A stretch of DNA of 64,000 nucleotides, from the NCBI GenBank assembly GCA_021463845.1, contig JAJTXV010000001.1, positions 434,001 to 498,000 on the forward strand, written 5' to 3'. Positions 24,674-31,717 of this stretch are shown piece by piece. Position numbers and translations under genes: made by a program. Position 1 is the stretch's first letter. Each line of letters starts with the position of its first letter. The stretch is from Anaerolineales bacterium (GTDB lineage Bacteria; Chloroflexota; Anaerolineae; Anaerolineales; UBA11579). The notes under the pieces are model-generated. The model searched no databases and was not told where the DNA came from. It saw nothing but the letters and a program-made list of their open reading frames with translations.

Positions 24674-25889
24674 GCCACTGGACAAGGCCATCGATCAGGT
24701 TTTTCTGCAGCTCGACCGCGAGGCTGAGCTGCAGAAAACAAGCACGCGCGCCCGCGCTGCCCTCGGCAAGCAAAACCTCAAAGACAAGGTACGCGATTGG
24801 AGCGAAGAGGAGCGCCGCATTCTCCGCGAGCAGATCGTGCAGCTGGGCGCGGCCGGCGTAGCAGAACTGGTCGGCCGCACAGCCAATGCGGTCAAGATCC
24901 AACAAGTCCGCATGGGCCTCAAAGGGCCTACCCGCAATGAAGAGTATTTCACTGCAAATACCGCGGCCGACGCGTTGGGGATTGATATCCACGCGGTGAC
25001 CAAGCTGATGCGCATGGGACTGCTGGCGCTGGAACGCGCGCCGGTGCCTGGCTACCGCCCGATCTTTCGCATCAAGCGAAAAGACTTGCTTGCCTGGGCA
25101 GTGAATCCAATGCAGTGGCCATATTGGCTCTACAACGAGCAGTGGAAGGTCAGGCGCATCCCGGATCCCGCGATCGCCCGAATGGTGGCGTTGCGGCGGA
25201 AACGCTGGGGGGATGAATGGCTGAGCATTGGCCAGGTGGCCAGGATGTTTGGTGTTCATCACACACAGATCAACCTGGCCTATATCGAACGTGGGCGCTT
25301 CCGGGGGCGCAAGCTCAAGTTTCGTAACTGGATCTTCCTGCGCTCGGATGTGCTTGCCGAGAATGTGCCGATCATCCTGGGGAAGGGCAGCGCGGAAGGT
25401 GATTGGACGCCAGGTGGCAACAAGTTCATGTTGCTGAGCATCGCTTGCGGAATGAGCGAACAGGGCACATGCGCAATGATGAAAAAGAATGAATTCAATT
25501 GGCTGTTCAGGCTCAAGGCGCTTCACCGCCGGGGGCAGTTGCGGCCGTTGGCCAAAGAACTTGGTATTGAGCTGAGGCGTATTGACGGCGATTGGTTCCC
25601 CTTTGCCGACTGGCGCCTCTATAAGCATCGTTTCCCCGCGCTGACGCGGGCCGCGTTCAAGTTTCGAGATGCACGTCGTCTTTCTGGCCAGGAGCGCCTG
25701 CTTATCAAGCGAGTGCTGTATTGGTGGGCTAGCCATTTTGCCAAGACGCCGGCGCAACGAAAAACCGCGCTGGGCTGGAAGTTTGCCGGCCGGAACTGCT
25801 CTGAGGAAGCCCTAAGGAAGCGCTATGCAGTGCTTCTTTCCTGGGGAATCAACCCATTTCACGGACTTAGAAAAAGGAGATCAGCATGA
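24651..25889 (+). CDS. Putative DNA-binding protein with repeated helix-turn-helix segments
   Basis: The 412-residue, very basic protein starts with a SANT/Myb-like helical region (WSEEERRILREQIVQLGAAGVAELVGRTANAVKIQ). It continues with MerR-like segments (FTANTAADALGIDIHAVTKLMRMGLL; LSIGQVARMFGVHHTQINLAYIERGRFRG). The ATG at 24651 overlaps the ParB-like stop by 23 bases. It probably reads DNA sequence as a regulator of the early operon; the family was not identified. Confidence 0.65.
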   Translation: MSSKSATKPLDKAIDQVFLQLDREAELQKTSTRARAALGKQNLKDKVRDWSEEERRILREQIVQLGAAGVAELVGRTANAVKIQQVRMGLKGPTRNEEYFTANTAADALGIDIHAVTKLMRMGLLALERAPVPGYRPIFRIKRKDLLAWAVNPMQWPYWLYNEQWKVRRIPDPAIARMVALRRKRWGDEWLSIGQVARMFGVHHTQINLAYIERGRFRGRKLKFRNWIFLRSDVLAENVPIILGKGSAEGDWTPGGNKFMLLSIACGMSEQGTCAMMKKNEFNWLFRLKALHRRGQLRPLAKELGIELRRIDGDWFPFADWRLYKHRFPALTRAAFKFRDARRLSGQERLLIKRVLYWWASHFAKTPAQRKTALGWKFAGRNCSEEALRKRYAVLLSWGINPFHGLRKRRSA

Positions 25890-26521
25890 ATCAGCAGAAG
25901 CAAAAATTGTTGGCCTTTCACGGTGACCCTACAGTGAAGGCGAAGTACCTCGATCGGGTGAAGGCGCATCAACTGGCCGATGAGATAACACAGGGATTCT
26001 ATTGGGAGAACGGGAAAGGTTGCGCTGTGGGTTGCACGATCCACGGCGGTGAGCACCGTCGCTACGAAACGGAGCTCGGTATTCCTGAATGGTTGGCATA
26101 TCTTGAGGATGGCCTGTTCGAAGCCTTGCCCAATGAAAAGGCCAAGGAGTTTCCGCTGCGTTTTCTGGAGGCTATTCCTGTAGGTGCGGATCTTGAGATT
26201 GTCTACTACAAGTTCTGCCATTGGCTGCTGACGGATCCTGAGCACGGTGTGCTGCGCCTGATGCCGCGCGAAGCAGAGCCGGAAGTTCATGATGTGATTG
26301 TGCGTGTAGCCATGTTGCATGAAAGGGCGATTGCGGGCGACATGCCTGAGGAAGGTGATTGGGCCGCCGCCAGGGCCGCCGCCTGGGACGCCGCCTGGGC
26401 CGCCGCCAGGGCCGCCGCCAGGGCCGCCGCCTGGGACGCCGCCTGGGCCGCCGCCAGGGCCGCGCAAGCAGAGAAATTGCTTGAGCTATTGGCTGCCGCT
26501 CCTGTGCCTGTTGCAGGCTAG
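25886..26521 (+). CDS. Phage/plasmid-type protein with Trp/Arg-Ala tetrad repeats
   Basis: The 211-residue protein has a conserved-looking N-domain (HGDPTVKAKYLDRVKAHQLADEITQGFYWENGKGCAVGCTIHGG, then G-I-P-E-W-L-A-Y-L-E-D). This head recurs in phage and plasmid proteins of unknown function. From about residue 160 it switches to W/R-A-A-A tetrads with occasional W-D-A-A, coded by a GCC-rich tandem repeat. A long alanine helix with a Trp/Arg stripe is expected. The start overlaps the preceding gene (ATGA) and GGAG precedes it. Confidence 0.7.
   Translation: MNQQKQKLLAFHGDPTVKAKYLDRVKAHQLADEITQGFYWENGKGCAVGCTIHGGEHRRYETELGIPEWLAYLEDGLFEALPNEKAKEFPLRFLEAIPVGADLEIVYYKFCHWLLTDPEHGVLRLMPREAEPEVHDVIVRVAMLHERAIAGDMPEEGDWAAARAAAWDAAWAAARAAARAAAWDAAWAAARAAQAEKLLELLAAAPVPVAG
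26361..26463 (+). repeat. GC-rich in-frame tandem repeat
   Basis: A 36-bp unit built of 12-bp blocks (GCCGCCGCCAGG, GCCGCCGCCTGG, GACGCCGCCTGG) is repeated nearly three times, with one extra 12-bp block in the second unit. It stays in frame with the protein at 25886-26521. The complementary strand reads as Gly-Gly-Pro repeats but is unlikely to be expressed. Confidence 0.85.
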
Positions 26522-26549
26522 CGCTGCGGTCGCCTCTCTTTTGCATTTC

Positions 26550-26580
26550 AAAAGCCGCCCGTCAGAGGCGGCTTTTATAT
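26550..26580 (+). terminator. Terminator of the left rightward operon
   Basis: AAAAGCCGCC / GGCGGCTTTT surrounds a seven-base loop and is followed by TATATTTT. It lies 28 bases after the last gene of the operon. A second inverted repeat (ACCAGACAG / CTGTCTGGT, 26620-26652) lies between it and the convergent integrase gene. Confidence 0.85.
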
Positions 26581-26675
26581 TTTGGGAGTTCTCCGTGGCG
26601 TCTTTTGAAATAGAGCACACCAGACAGCCGGGCTGGCGCCCGACTGTCTGGTGGAACAGACGGCGTAAGCTTAGT

Positions 26676-27677
26676 TTAGCTAGTCCTTGCTGCTATCAAA
26701 TCTTTTTGTGGCCGCTTGCCGTGGTCACCGTATCTGGATTTGAAGGTTGGCATATTCGGATCCGGACGCCGGCTTGGGTCAAACAGTAGCTGAGGCTCCG
26801 GATCAGATGAACTACGCGGAAGGTGCTTGCGTAGCTGGCTGAGATTACGTCCGGAGGTGTAGCGGGCAACGGTGGGCCGGTCTTTCAGGCGCAATCCCAT
26901 TTGAATGAGAAGTTCATTGGCCCCATTCTCCAGTAGCTTGTTTCCGCAGGAGTGTCGGAAGCGATGAGGTGAGCCTCGCTCAAGGCCAGCATTCTCTGTG
27001 ATGGTGTAGAAGATCGCCCTGAGGCCGTGCCTTGTAAGTGGACGCCCGCAAACACCGCCCCAGAGAGCGATGAATAAATTCTTCACCCGGGCGTCAGTAA
27101 TGAACTGGTCCCGTAGGGAGAGCCAGTCTAGGAGATATTGAGCGGTTTCGCGTGTGAAGATAGCAGTCTCGTAGCGTTGGCCCTTGACCAACACAACCAG
27201 AGAGAGGTCAGAGAAGTTGATGTCATCAACCTCAAGCCTGCAGAGTTCAGATACCCGTAGACCGGTGGTGTAGGCGAGAGACACCAGCGCTTTATTGCGG
27301 ATCTCTGCCGCCGTCTCGCCAAAGCTGGCCAGTAGCCGTTCGATCTCTTCGCCGTTATAAAAGGGGCGAGGTTTTACGGGCGCCTTGCGAACTTGAATGC
27401 GAGTGATCGGGTGGCCGTTGGGGTAAGCCCATTTGTAGAAGGCCTTGAGTGTGCCAGCAAAGTTGTACTTGCTGGCCTGGGACCAGTAGCCCTTTGGGTG
27501 TTCCATGTCGATGAATTCGGCTACGTGATGCTGATCGAGTTCTTCGAGCGTGAAGCCGCGCATCTCAACCCAATCAAACCAGTAGCTGAGATTGGTTCTG
27601 TAAAGCACCTTGGTGGCATCAGTGTATTTGCGCTCCATCAAGAAGCGGGAGATTGAGCGAGTGTTCTCGGCGTTCAT
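26676..27677 (-). CDS. int: Tyrosine recombinase / phage integrase
   Basis: The protein has 333 residues from the ATG at 27677, which overlaps the stop of the upstream small gene. An N-terminal SAM-like domain (RSISRFLMERKYTDATKVLYRTNLSYWFDWV) precedes the catalytic domain. The catalytic set is Arg in T-G-L-R-V-S-E-L (about 141), a Lys in VLVKGQ, H-R-F-R-H (about 238-242) and Tyr in V-A-R-Y-T-S (about 273). The usual second His/Trp before the Tyr is replaced (LRLKDRPTVARY). It should integrate the element into tRNA-Met. It lies 8.4 kb inside attL rather than next to it. Confidence 0.92.
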   Translation of the reverse strand: MNAENTRSISRFLMERKYTDATKVLYRTNLSYWFDWVEMRGFTLEELDQHHVAEFIDMEHPKGYWSQASKYNFAGTLKAFYKWAYPNGHPITRIQVRKAPVKPRPFYNGEEIERLLASFGETAAEIRNKALVSLAYTTGLRVSELCRLEVDDINFSDLSLVVLVKGQRYETAIFTRETAQYLLDWLSLRDQFITDARVKNLFIALWGGVCGRPLTRHGLRAIFYTITENAGLERGSPHRFRHSCGNKLLENGANELLIQMGLRLKDRPTVARYTSGRNLSQLRKHLPRSSSDPEPQLLFDPSRRPDPNMPTFKSRYGDHGKRPQKDLIAARTS

Positions 27678-27907
27678 TACAGCCCCCCTGTCTCGATCAG
27701 TGCGCTGGTTGCCTGAGTGATGAAGAGTGGCAAATCTGCGGGGGAGGGGTCCGGGCTCTGGAAGTACGACATGCAAAGAGCCAGGCTAAGTAGTGGAGCT
27801 GGCGCATCGATCTTGACCAGCTGGTCGATGAGGCGTTGCTGCAGCCGCACAGACATCTCAACGATGAACTCAGCTGGTAGGTGGCCAGCGATGGCGGGGT
27901 GTGACAT
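27677..27907 (-). CDS. Small protein co-transcribed with integrase
   Basis: The ATG at 27907, with AGAGGAGGA upstream, gives 76 residues (SHPAIAGHLPAEFIVEMSVRLQQRLIDQLVKIDAPAPLLSLALCMSYFQSP). The layout is helical. The stop overlaps the integrase ATG by one base (TAATG), so translation is coupled. The size and position suit an excisionase or recombination directionality factor, but no HTH is evident, so this is only an inference. Confidence 0.6.
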   Translation of the reverse strand: MSHPAIAGHLPAEFIVEMSVRLQQRLIDQLVKIDAPAPLLSLALCMSYFQSPDPSPADLPLFITQATSALIETGGL

Positions 27908-27969
27908 GCTAAAATGTCCTCCTCTTCCACAGCGCGTCTCCATCCAGGTTGCACGTTGTGGAGGTAGCA

Positions 27970-28092
27970 CCGCCCGGCCTTGCGCCGGGCGGTTTGTGTT
28001 GGGCTAGAATTCTAACAGAACAAGCGTTCTATATCTCTAACTTGTAGGTGCCTGTCAAGCTGTTTGACAATGCGATCCAGGTGAAATAGACT
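27970..28092. promoter_or_regulatory. Leader hairpin and face-to-face TTGACA boxes upstream of the integrase unit
   Basis: A perfect nine-bp hairpin (CCGCCCGGC / GCCGGGCGG, 27970-27992) lies in the leader of the integrase unit. Upstream, TGTCAAGC at 28053-28060 and TTTGACA at 28063-28069 give -35-like boxes in both directions. The rightward one has TAGACT 17 bases on (28087-28092). The leftward one lacks a clear -10. The pair resembles the inverted TGTCAAGC/GCTTGACA at 18819-18846 and may be an operator. Confidence 0.45.
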
Positions 28093-28103
28093 TGTGTTGC
28101 GAG

Positions 28104-28259
28104 TCATGCGTAAAGACGGAAGTCGGGCGTGGCTGTGAACCCCAACACCGCTTCACCGAGCAGTGCGAAGAAAAGAAATCGCGAGCGGCGATATTTTCTT
28201 CGCTGCGCCTGAAACTTGCGCACGCGTCGGGTTCTGCGGTACTTCTGTGTTTCCGTCAT
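28104..28259 (-). CDS. 51-residue basic membrane peptide
   Basis: The ATG at 28257-28259 has a strong AAGGAGGAA eight bases upstream. The product is extremely basic in its first half (YRRTRRVRKFQAQRRKYRRSR) and has a short hydrophobic stretch (FLFFALLGEAVLGF). It is the first gene after the leftward promoter of the switch at 28299-28357. It might act on nucleic acid or membrane. It does not resemble a known family. Confidence 0.6.
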   Translation of the reverse strand: MTETQKYRRTRRVRKFQAQRRKYRRSRFLFFALLGEAVLGFTATPDFRLYA

Positions 28260-28298
28260 GGCTTTGTTCCTCCTTCCTACCTTAGAAAATGCTATCAG

Positions 28299-28357
28299 GT
28301 AGTAATAATATAATCAATAATCAAAATATTGTCAAGTAGTAATAATTATGGTATCCT
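28299..28357. promoter_or_regulatory. Face-to-face promoter switch with shared -35 element
   Basis: The seven bases TTGTCAA at 28329-28335 serve as -35 in both directions. Leftward: TTGACA, 17-base spacer, TATATT (complement of 28307-28312). Rightward: TTGTCA, 17-base spacer, TATCCT at 28352-28357, six bases before the ATG at 28364. Two direct repeats GTAGTAATAAT (28299-28309 and 28336-28346) cover the leftward -10 and the rightward spacer and are probable regulator sites. The segment is strongly AT-rich. Confidence 0.7.
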
Positions 28358-28363
28358 CAACTT

Positions 28364-28618
28364 ATGTGGCTATCGGTGTCTCAAGCTGCCAAAGCATTTG
28401 GCTATAAGTCGGCTTACACGCTGCGCCAGCGGATTCGCCAGCTGCGCGAACAGGGCTTCGTATCGGACTTGGGCGATCCCCCGGAGGGCTACAGGATGGT
28501 AAAAGATGCTCCAGTACAGATACTGTGGGGGAACCCCAAGTCGATGATGGTGAATGACGAATCGTCTCCTGAACTGTTGAATGGCCAAGTGGGGCGCCCG
28601 ACCAAGGAGAGTTCATGA
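28364..28618 (+). CDS. Small helix-turn-helix protein, candidate switch regulator
   Basis: The 84-residue protein starts MWLSVSQAAKAFGYKSAYTLRQRIRQLREQGFVSDLG, a MerR/excisionase-like winged-helix segment. A hydrophobic-polar middle and G-R-P-T-K near the end follow. The mRNA should be leaderless. It lies directly beside the GTAGTAATAAT repeats, so it is the best candidate for the protein that binds them. It overlaps the next gene by four bases. Confidence 0.65.
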   Translation: MWLSVSQAAKAFGYKSAYTLRQRIRQLREQGFVSDLGDPPEGYRMVKDAPVQILWGNPKSMMVNDESSPELLNGQVGRPTKESS

Positions 28619-28938
28619 CCCCGATCGCAGCCATTGCAGCTTTCCCCCATGAGCTGGCGCATCACCTTGCGGCCAGGGCATTGGGCCTGCGCTCAAACAT
28701 CGTCGCGGGCGCCACGCTCGTGGACATTGAGACCGACACCCAAGAGATACTCGTTGCTCTGGCGCCGCTGGCTTGTACCCTGCTCCTGGTCGCCGCTGGC
28801 GCATACCTCCTGCCGATGCTGCCTGGCCATACGCCCCTTGCTCGGGCTGTGTTCTGGCTGGTTTCGGCCGGCTGGGTAGCCGGCTGCGCCCATGACGTAG
28901 CCCAAGCAACTGCAACACTGCGGCGCATGCTGGCTTGA
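28615..28938 (+). CDS. Mini membrane metalloprotease-like protein (HELAH motif)
   Basis: The 107-residue protein shows F-P-H-E-L-A-H-H-L-A-A-R-A-L-G-L near residues 10-25, an HExxH zinc site of the M50/DUF3267 type. Two or three hydrophobic helices follow. A C-terminal G-C-A-H-D-V could supply the third ligand (Asp). It is translationally coupled to the HTH protein. The pair is reminiscent of regulator/protease switches such as ImmR/ImmA, though ImmA is a soluble, unrelated fold. Confidence 0.6.
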   Translation: MTPIAAIAAFPHELAHHLAARALGLRSNIVAGATLVDIETDTQEILVALAPLACTLLLVAAGAYLLPMLPGHTPLARAVFWLVSAGWVAGCAHDVAQATATLRRMLA

Positions 28939-29012
28939 CAGTGCGCGGCTGAACGTATAGGATTGCCATAACCTAAATAACGCGCTGCTCCAGAGCGCGG
29001 GAATTACGACCC

Positions 29013-29075
29013 GGCGGAGTGAAGTGCACCCAAAGCCCATAGGCTTTGCTGTGCGCATCACATCCGCCTTTTTTG
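29013..29075 (+). terminator. Branched terminator between the switch and the lysis genes
   Basis: GGCGGA (29013-29018) pairs with TCCGCC (29063-29068), followed by TTTTTTTG. Inside are a GTGCAC/GTGCGC-type pairing and an AAAGCC-CATA-GGCTTT hairpin. Just upstream lies a CGCGCT/AGCGCG hairpin (28981-28999). The element ends transcripts of the HTH/protease unit. Its elaborate shape could also respond to a ligand or protein. Confidence 0.7.
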
Positions 29076-29115
29076 TTTCTCTACGCCAGGGCGGCGCACC
29101 AAAGGAGAAGCAAAG

Positions 29116-29454
29116 ATGGAATCCCTTATTCAGTTGTTTCAAGGTTTCGCAGCTCTGGCTGGCGTTGCTGCTTTCTTGGCGGCAGTGATCAACATCGGCA
29201 AGGCGTTCGGTTGGGTGAAGGACGGCCTGGCGCCGACCTGGTCGACCGTGCTCAACCTGGTCGCATTCGTGGCCTTCGTTGTTCTGCGTCTGTTTGCGCC
29301 TGAGATCGATATTGCCGGCGTGGATGGTGCAGCGGCTCAGCTTGCCAATACTCTGGTGGCCATCCTGGCATTCGTTGGCCAGCTGGGCGTCGCCAAGGGT
29401 ACCAACGCGATCCTGCGCGGTGCGCCTGTGATCGGTTTCTCTCACTCCGACTAA
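29116..29454 (+). CDS. Holin-like membrane protein
   Basis: The 112-residue protein has three hydrophobic helices (about 6-27, 42-61 and 77-95) with a short polar tail. GGAGAAG lies before the ATG. Its size, topology and position before a second small membrane protein suggest a holin that makes the lysis pore. No holin family was recognised with certainty. Confidence 0.55.
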   Translation: MESLIQLFQGFAALAGVAAFLAAVINIGKAFGWVKDGLAPTWSTVLNLVAFVAFVVLRLFAPEIDIAGVDGAAAQLANTLVAILAFVGQLGVAKGTNAILRGAPVIGFSHSD

Positions 29455-29521
29455 ACAATCAAAAATGGCCGGGCGCCGAGTAGTTCGGCGCCTGGCCATC
29501 AAGGAAAGAGGAACCGATCCC

Positions 29522-29788
29522 ATGGTAGCTGCAGACCCCTCCGAAAAGCCGTTTCATCCGGTCCGTATCGATGAGGTTGCTGCTGCAGTAAACGAGCTGC
29601 AGCAGGACATGTACGGCAATAAAAAGCGCGGATACCCTGGCGTACTTGCCCGCGTGAAAGCCCTTGAGGAGTTCAAGGACCGCATCGAGAATGTCGAATT
29701 CCTCGTGAAAGGTCTTGGTCTTGGCCTTGGGCTCAACCTTTTGGGCATCATCATTATCCTAGGCCAGCTATTTCACTGGTGGGGCTAG
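29522..29788 (+). CDS. XhlA-like coiled-coil membrane protein
   Basis: The ATG at 29522 gives 88 residues. A helical region (IDEVAAAVNELQQDMYGNKK...LARVKALEEFKDRIENVEFLVKG) precedes one C-terminal membrane helix (LGLGLNLLGIIIILGQLFHWWG). This layout matches hemolysin XhlA/holin-accessory proteins. A long hairpin (ATGGCC...GGCCAT, 29465-29499) lies in its leader. With the preceding gene it forms a probable lysis pair. Confidence 0.6.
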   Translation: MVAADPSEKPFHPVRIDEVAAAVNELQQDMYGNKKRGYPGVLARVKALEEFKDRIENVEFLVKGLGLGLGLNLLGIIIILGQLFHWWG

Positions 29789-29808
29789 TGGTGCTTCGGT
29801 GATGGCAA

Positions 29809-30264
29809 ATGAGCCAGAAAGCTAACAGCAAGCCCACACAAAAAGCCGCGTTTAGCCCCGAACAAAGAAAAGCGCGCCTTGAAGAGATTTGGCCTCAGCT
29901 GACGTGGAACCAAAAGCGCTACGTGGCCATTGCTCATCAGCATCCTGACAAGGCGTCGGCCGCGAAGGCGCTGCGCATCAAGGCGCAAACCATGTACCGG
30001 TGGCCGGAGATCGTTGACGAGGCGGCTGAGCTTGTTGTAGGCGACTTGATCGAGATTGCAAAATCGGAACTCCAAGGCGCCGTGCTGAAGGCTGCTCAGA
30101 TCAAGATCGAGGGTCTGGATAGCAAAGGCAAGCGGCTGGCGCAGGATGCGGCAACCGAGATCCTGGACCGCACTCTGGGCAAGCCGACACAGCGGCAGGA
30201 CATCACTTCCAAGGGTGAGCGCGTCGTGCTTTACCTCCCTGAGAAGGACCCGCCCTCTAAATGA
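29809..30264 (+). CDS. Putative terminase small subunit
   Basis: The 151-residue protein lies directly upstream of, and overlaps (ATGA), the terminase large subunit. It contains W-N-Q-K-R-Y-V-A-I-A-H-Q-H-P-D-K-A-S-A-A-K-A-L-R-I, a helix-turn-helix like those of TerS DNA-recognition domains, then an all-helical oligomerisation region. Its role would be recognition of packaging sites on phage DNA. Confidence 0.75.
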   Translation: MSQKANSKPTQKAAFSPEQRKARLEEIWPQLTWNQKRYVAIAHQHPDKASAAKALRIKAQTMYRWPEIVDEAAELVVGDLIEIAKSELQGAVLKAAQIKIEGLDSKGKRLAQDAATEILDRTLGKPTQRQDITSKGERVVLYLPEKDPPSK

Positions 30265-31712
30265 CGTTCGCCCAGATGGCAGCTCTTGACGTTGCTGTAG
30301 AAACGGATGTCGTTGAAACCCTGCGGCCGCAACCTGGCCGCCAGGAGCAATTCCTGCGCTCCTCCGCTGACATAACAATCTACGGCGGGGCTGCCGGCGG
30401 CGGAAAGACGTTTGCTCTGCTCCTGGAGCCTACTTACCACATTCAAAATGGCGCATTTTCTGCAATCATCCTGCGCAGAACCTACCCCGAGCTGATCAAG
30501 CAGGGCGGCATCTGGGATGAGGCGCACCATATTTATCCCGGCCTGGGCGGTTCGCCGAACAAGTCGGACATGAAGTTCAACTTTGAGAATGGTGCCAGCG
30601 TCGGCTTTGGCCATATTCAGCACGAGACCGATAAGTACAAGTACAAGTCAGCCCAAATCCCCCTGATCCAGTTTGACCAGCTGGAAACTTTTACCGAGGG
30701 GCAATTCTTCTACATGCTCAGCCGCAATCGCTCAACCAGCGGAGTGGCGCCATATATTCGCGCAACCTGCAATCCGGAACCTGGCTGGCTGGCGAACTTC
30801 CTGGATTGGTGGATTGCCGAAGACGGCTACGCAGACCTCTCGCGTGTTGGGATGTGGCGTTGGTTCTCCCGCTCCGGGGACGACATTGTCTGGGCCGGCA
30901 CGAAGGAAGAGATCCTCGAGAAGCTTGGACCTGAGGCATACCCGAAAAGCGTCACTTTTATTGTCTCCACTGTCTTTGACAACAAGATCTTGATGCAAAA
31001 AGACCCTGGCTATTTGGCCAGCTTGAAAGCAATGCCCCTGGTTGAGCGCGAACGACTGCTGGGAGACGCGAAGCGCGGCGGCAACTGGAAGATCAAGCCG
31101 GCAGCTGGCCTCGTCTTCAAGCGCGAATGGTTCGTCTTGCTTTTTGCGCCACCCGCGGGCGGGGTTGAGACCTTGTATTGGGACTTTGCCGCCACAGCCA
31201 AACAGATTGGCAAGGCTGATCCTGACTTCACTGCAGGGGTGGCCATGCGGAAGACCGCCGGGGCCTACACCATCACCCATGTCGCCGCGGAGCAGCTGGC
31301 TCCCGCTGGCGTTGACCGCATGTTTACCAACACCAGCTGGCAGCTCGCTGAGCGGGCGAAAAAGACAGGCACCCAGTTCAAGGTGCGTTGGGAGATCGAG
31401 CCTGGCTCAGCTGGCCTGCGAGAGAACCGTCGCTTGGTGCAAATGTTGGACGGGTTGGATGCCCGCGGTATCCCATCCCGCGGCGAGAAGTACAGCCGCA
31501 TGCGCCCCTTTGCAGCGCAAGCGGAGGCCGGCAATGTGGGCATTCTTTCTGAGCCCTGGACGGAGATGACCTTGCTGCACCTCCACAATGTGGACCCTGA
31601 CCCCAAGAAGAAGATGCACGACGATATTGCGGATGCGGCAGCCGGCGCCTACAACGAGCTGGCTGACTTTGCGCCGTCCCGCCGCCAGGCGCAAGCGCTA
31701 TCTACGAGGTAA
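30261..31712 (+). CDS. terL: Terminase large subunit
   Basis: This is the packaging motor. The 483-residue protein has Walker A G-G-A-A-G-G-G-K-T at 42-50 and a Walker B-like P-L-I-Q-F-D-Q-L-E at about 134-142. The C-terminal RNase H-like nuclease has Asp residues in YWDFAAT and near D-D-I-A-D-A-A-A-G-A. The length is normal. It overlaps the small subunit and is followed five bases later by the portal gene. Confidence 0.92.
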   Translation: MTFAQMAALDVAVETDVVETLRPQPGRQEQFLRSSADITIYGGAAGGGKTFALLLEPTYHIQNGAFSAIILRRTYPELIKQGGIWDEAHHIYPGLGGSPNKSDMKFNFENGASVGFGHIQHETDKYKYKSAQIPLIQFDQLETFTEGQFFYMLSRNRSTSGVAPYIRATCNPEPGWLANFLDWWIAEDGYADLSRVGMWRWFSRSGDDIVWAGTKEEILEKLGPEAYPKSVTFIVSTVFDNKILMQKDPGYLASLKAMPLVERERLLGDAKRGGNWKIKPAAGLVFKREWFVLLFAPPAGGVETLYWDFAATAKQIGKADPDFTAGVAMRKTAGAYTITHVAAEQLAPAGVDRMFTNTSWQLAERAKKTGTQFKVRWEIEPGSAGLRENRRLVQMLDGLDARGIPSRGEKYSRMRPFAAQAEAGNVGILSEPWTEMTLLHLHNVDPDPKKKMHDDIADAAAGAYNELADFAPSRRQAQALSTR

Positions 31713-31717
31713 AGAAC

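Noticed and set aside
20088..25889. Anti-phage defence island (helicase plus ParB-like nuclease)
   Set aside because: No nuclease, methyltransferase or toxin domain completes a known system, and the operon has normal phage early-gene packing. A phage DNA-processing role is simpler.
26361..26463. CRISPR-like array
   Set aside because: The repeat has no unique spacers; it is an in-frame coding tandem repeat. No CRISPR array or cas gene was seen anywhere in the window.
25859..26467. Minus-strand frame encoding Gly-Gly-Pro repeats
   Set aside because: It is the complement of the in-frame alanine repeat of the plus-strand gene, lacks a ribosome-binding site, and has no operon context.
28092..28313. 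Plus-strand 73-codon frame
   Set aside because: The opposite strand has a 51-residue gene with a strong AAGGAGGAA site and promoter; the plus frame has unnatural composition and no ribosome-binding site.
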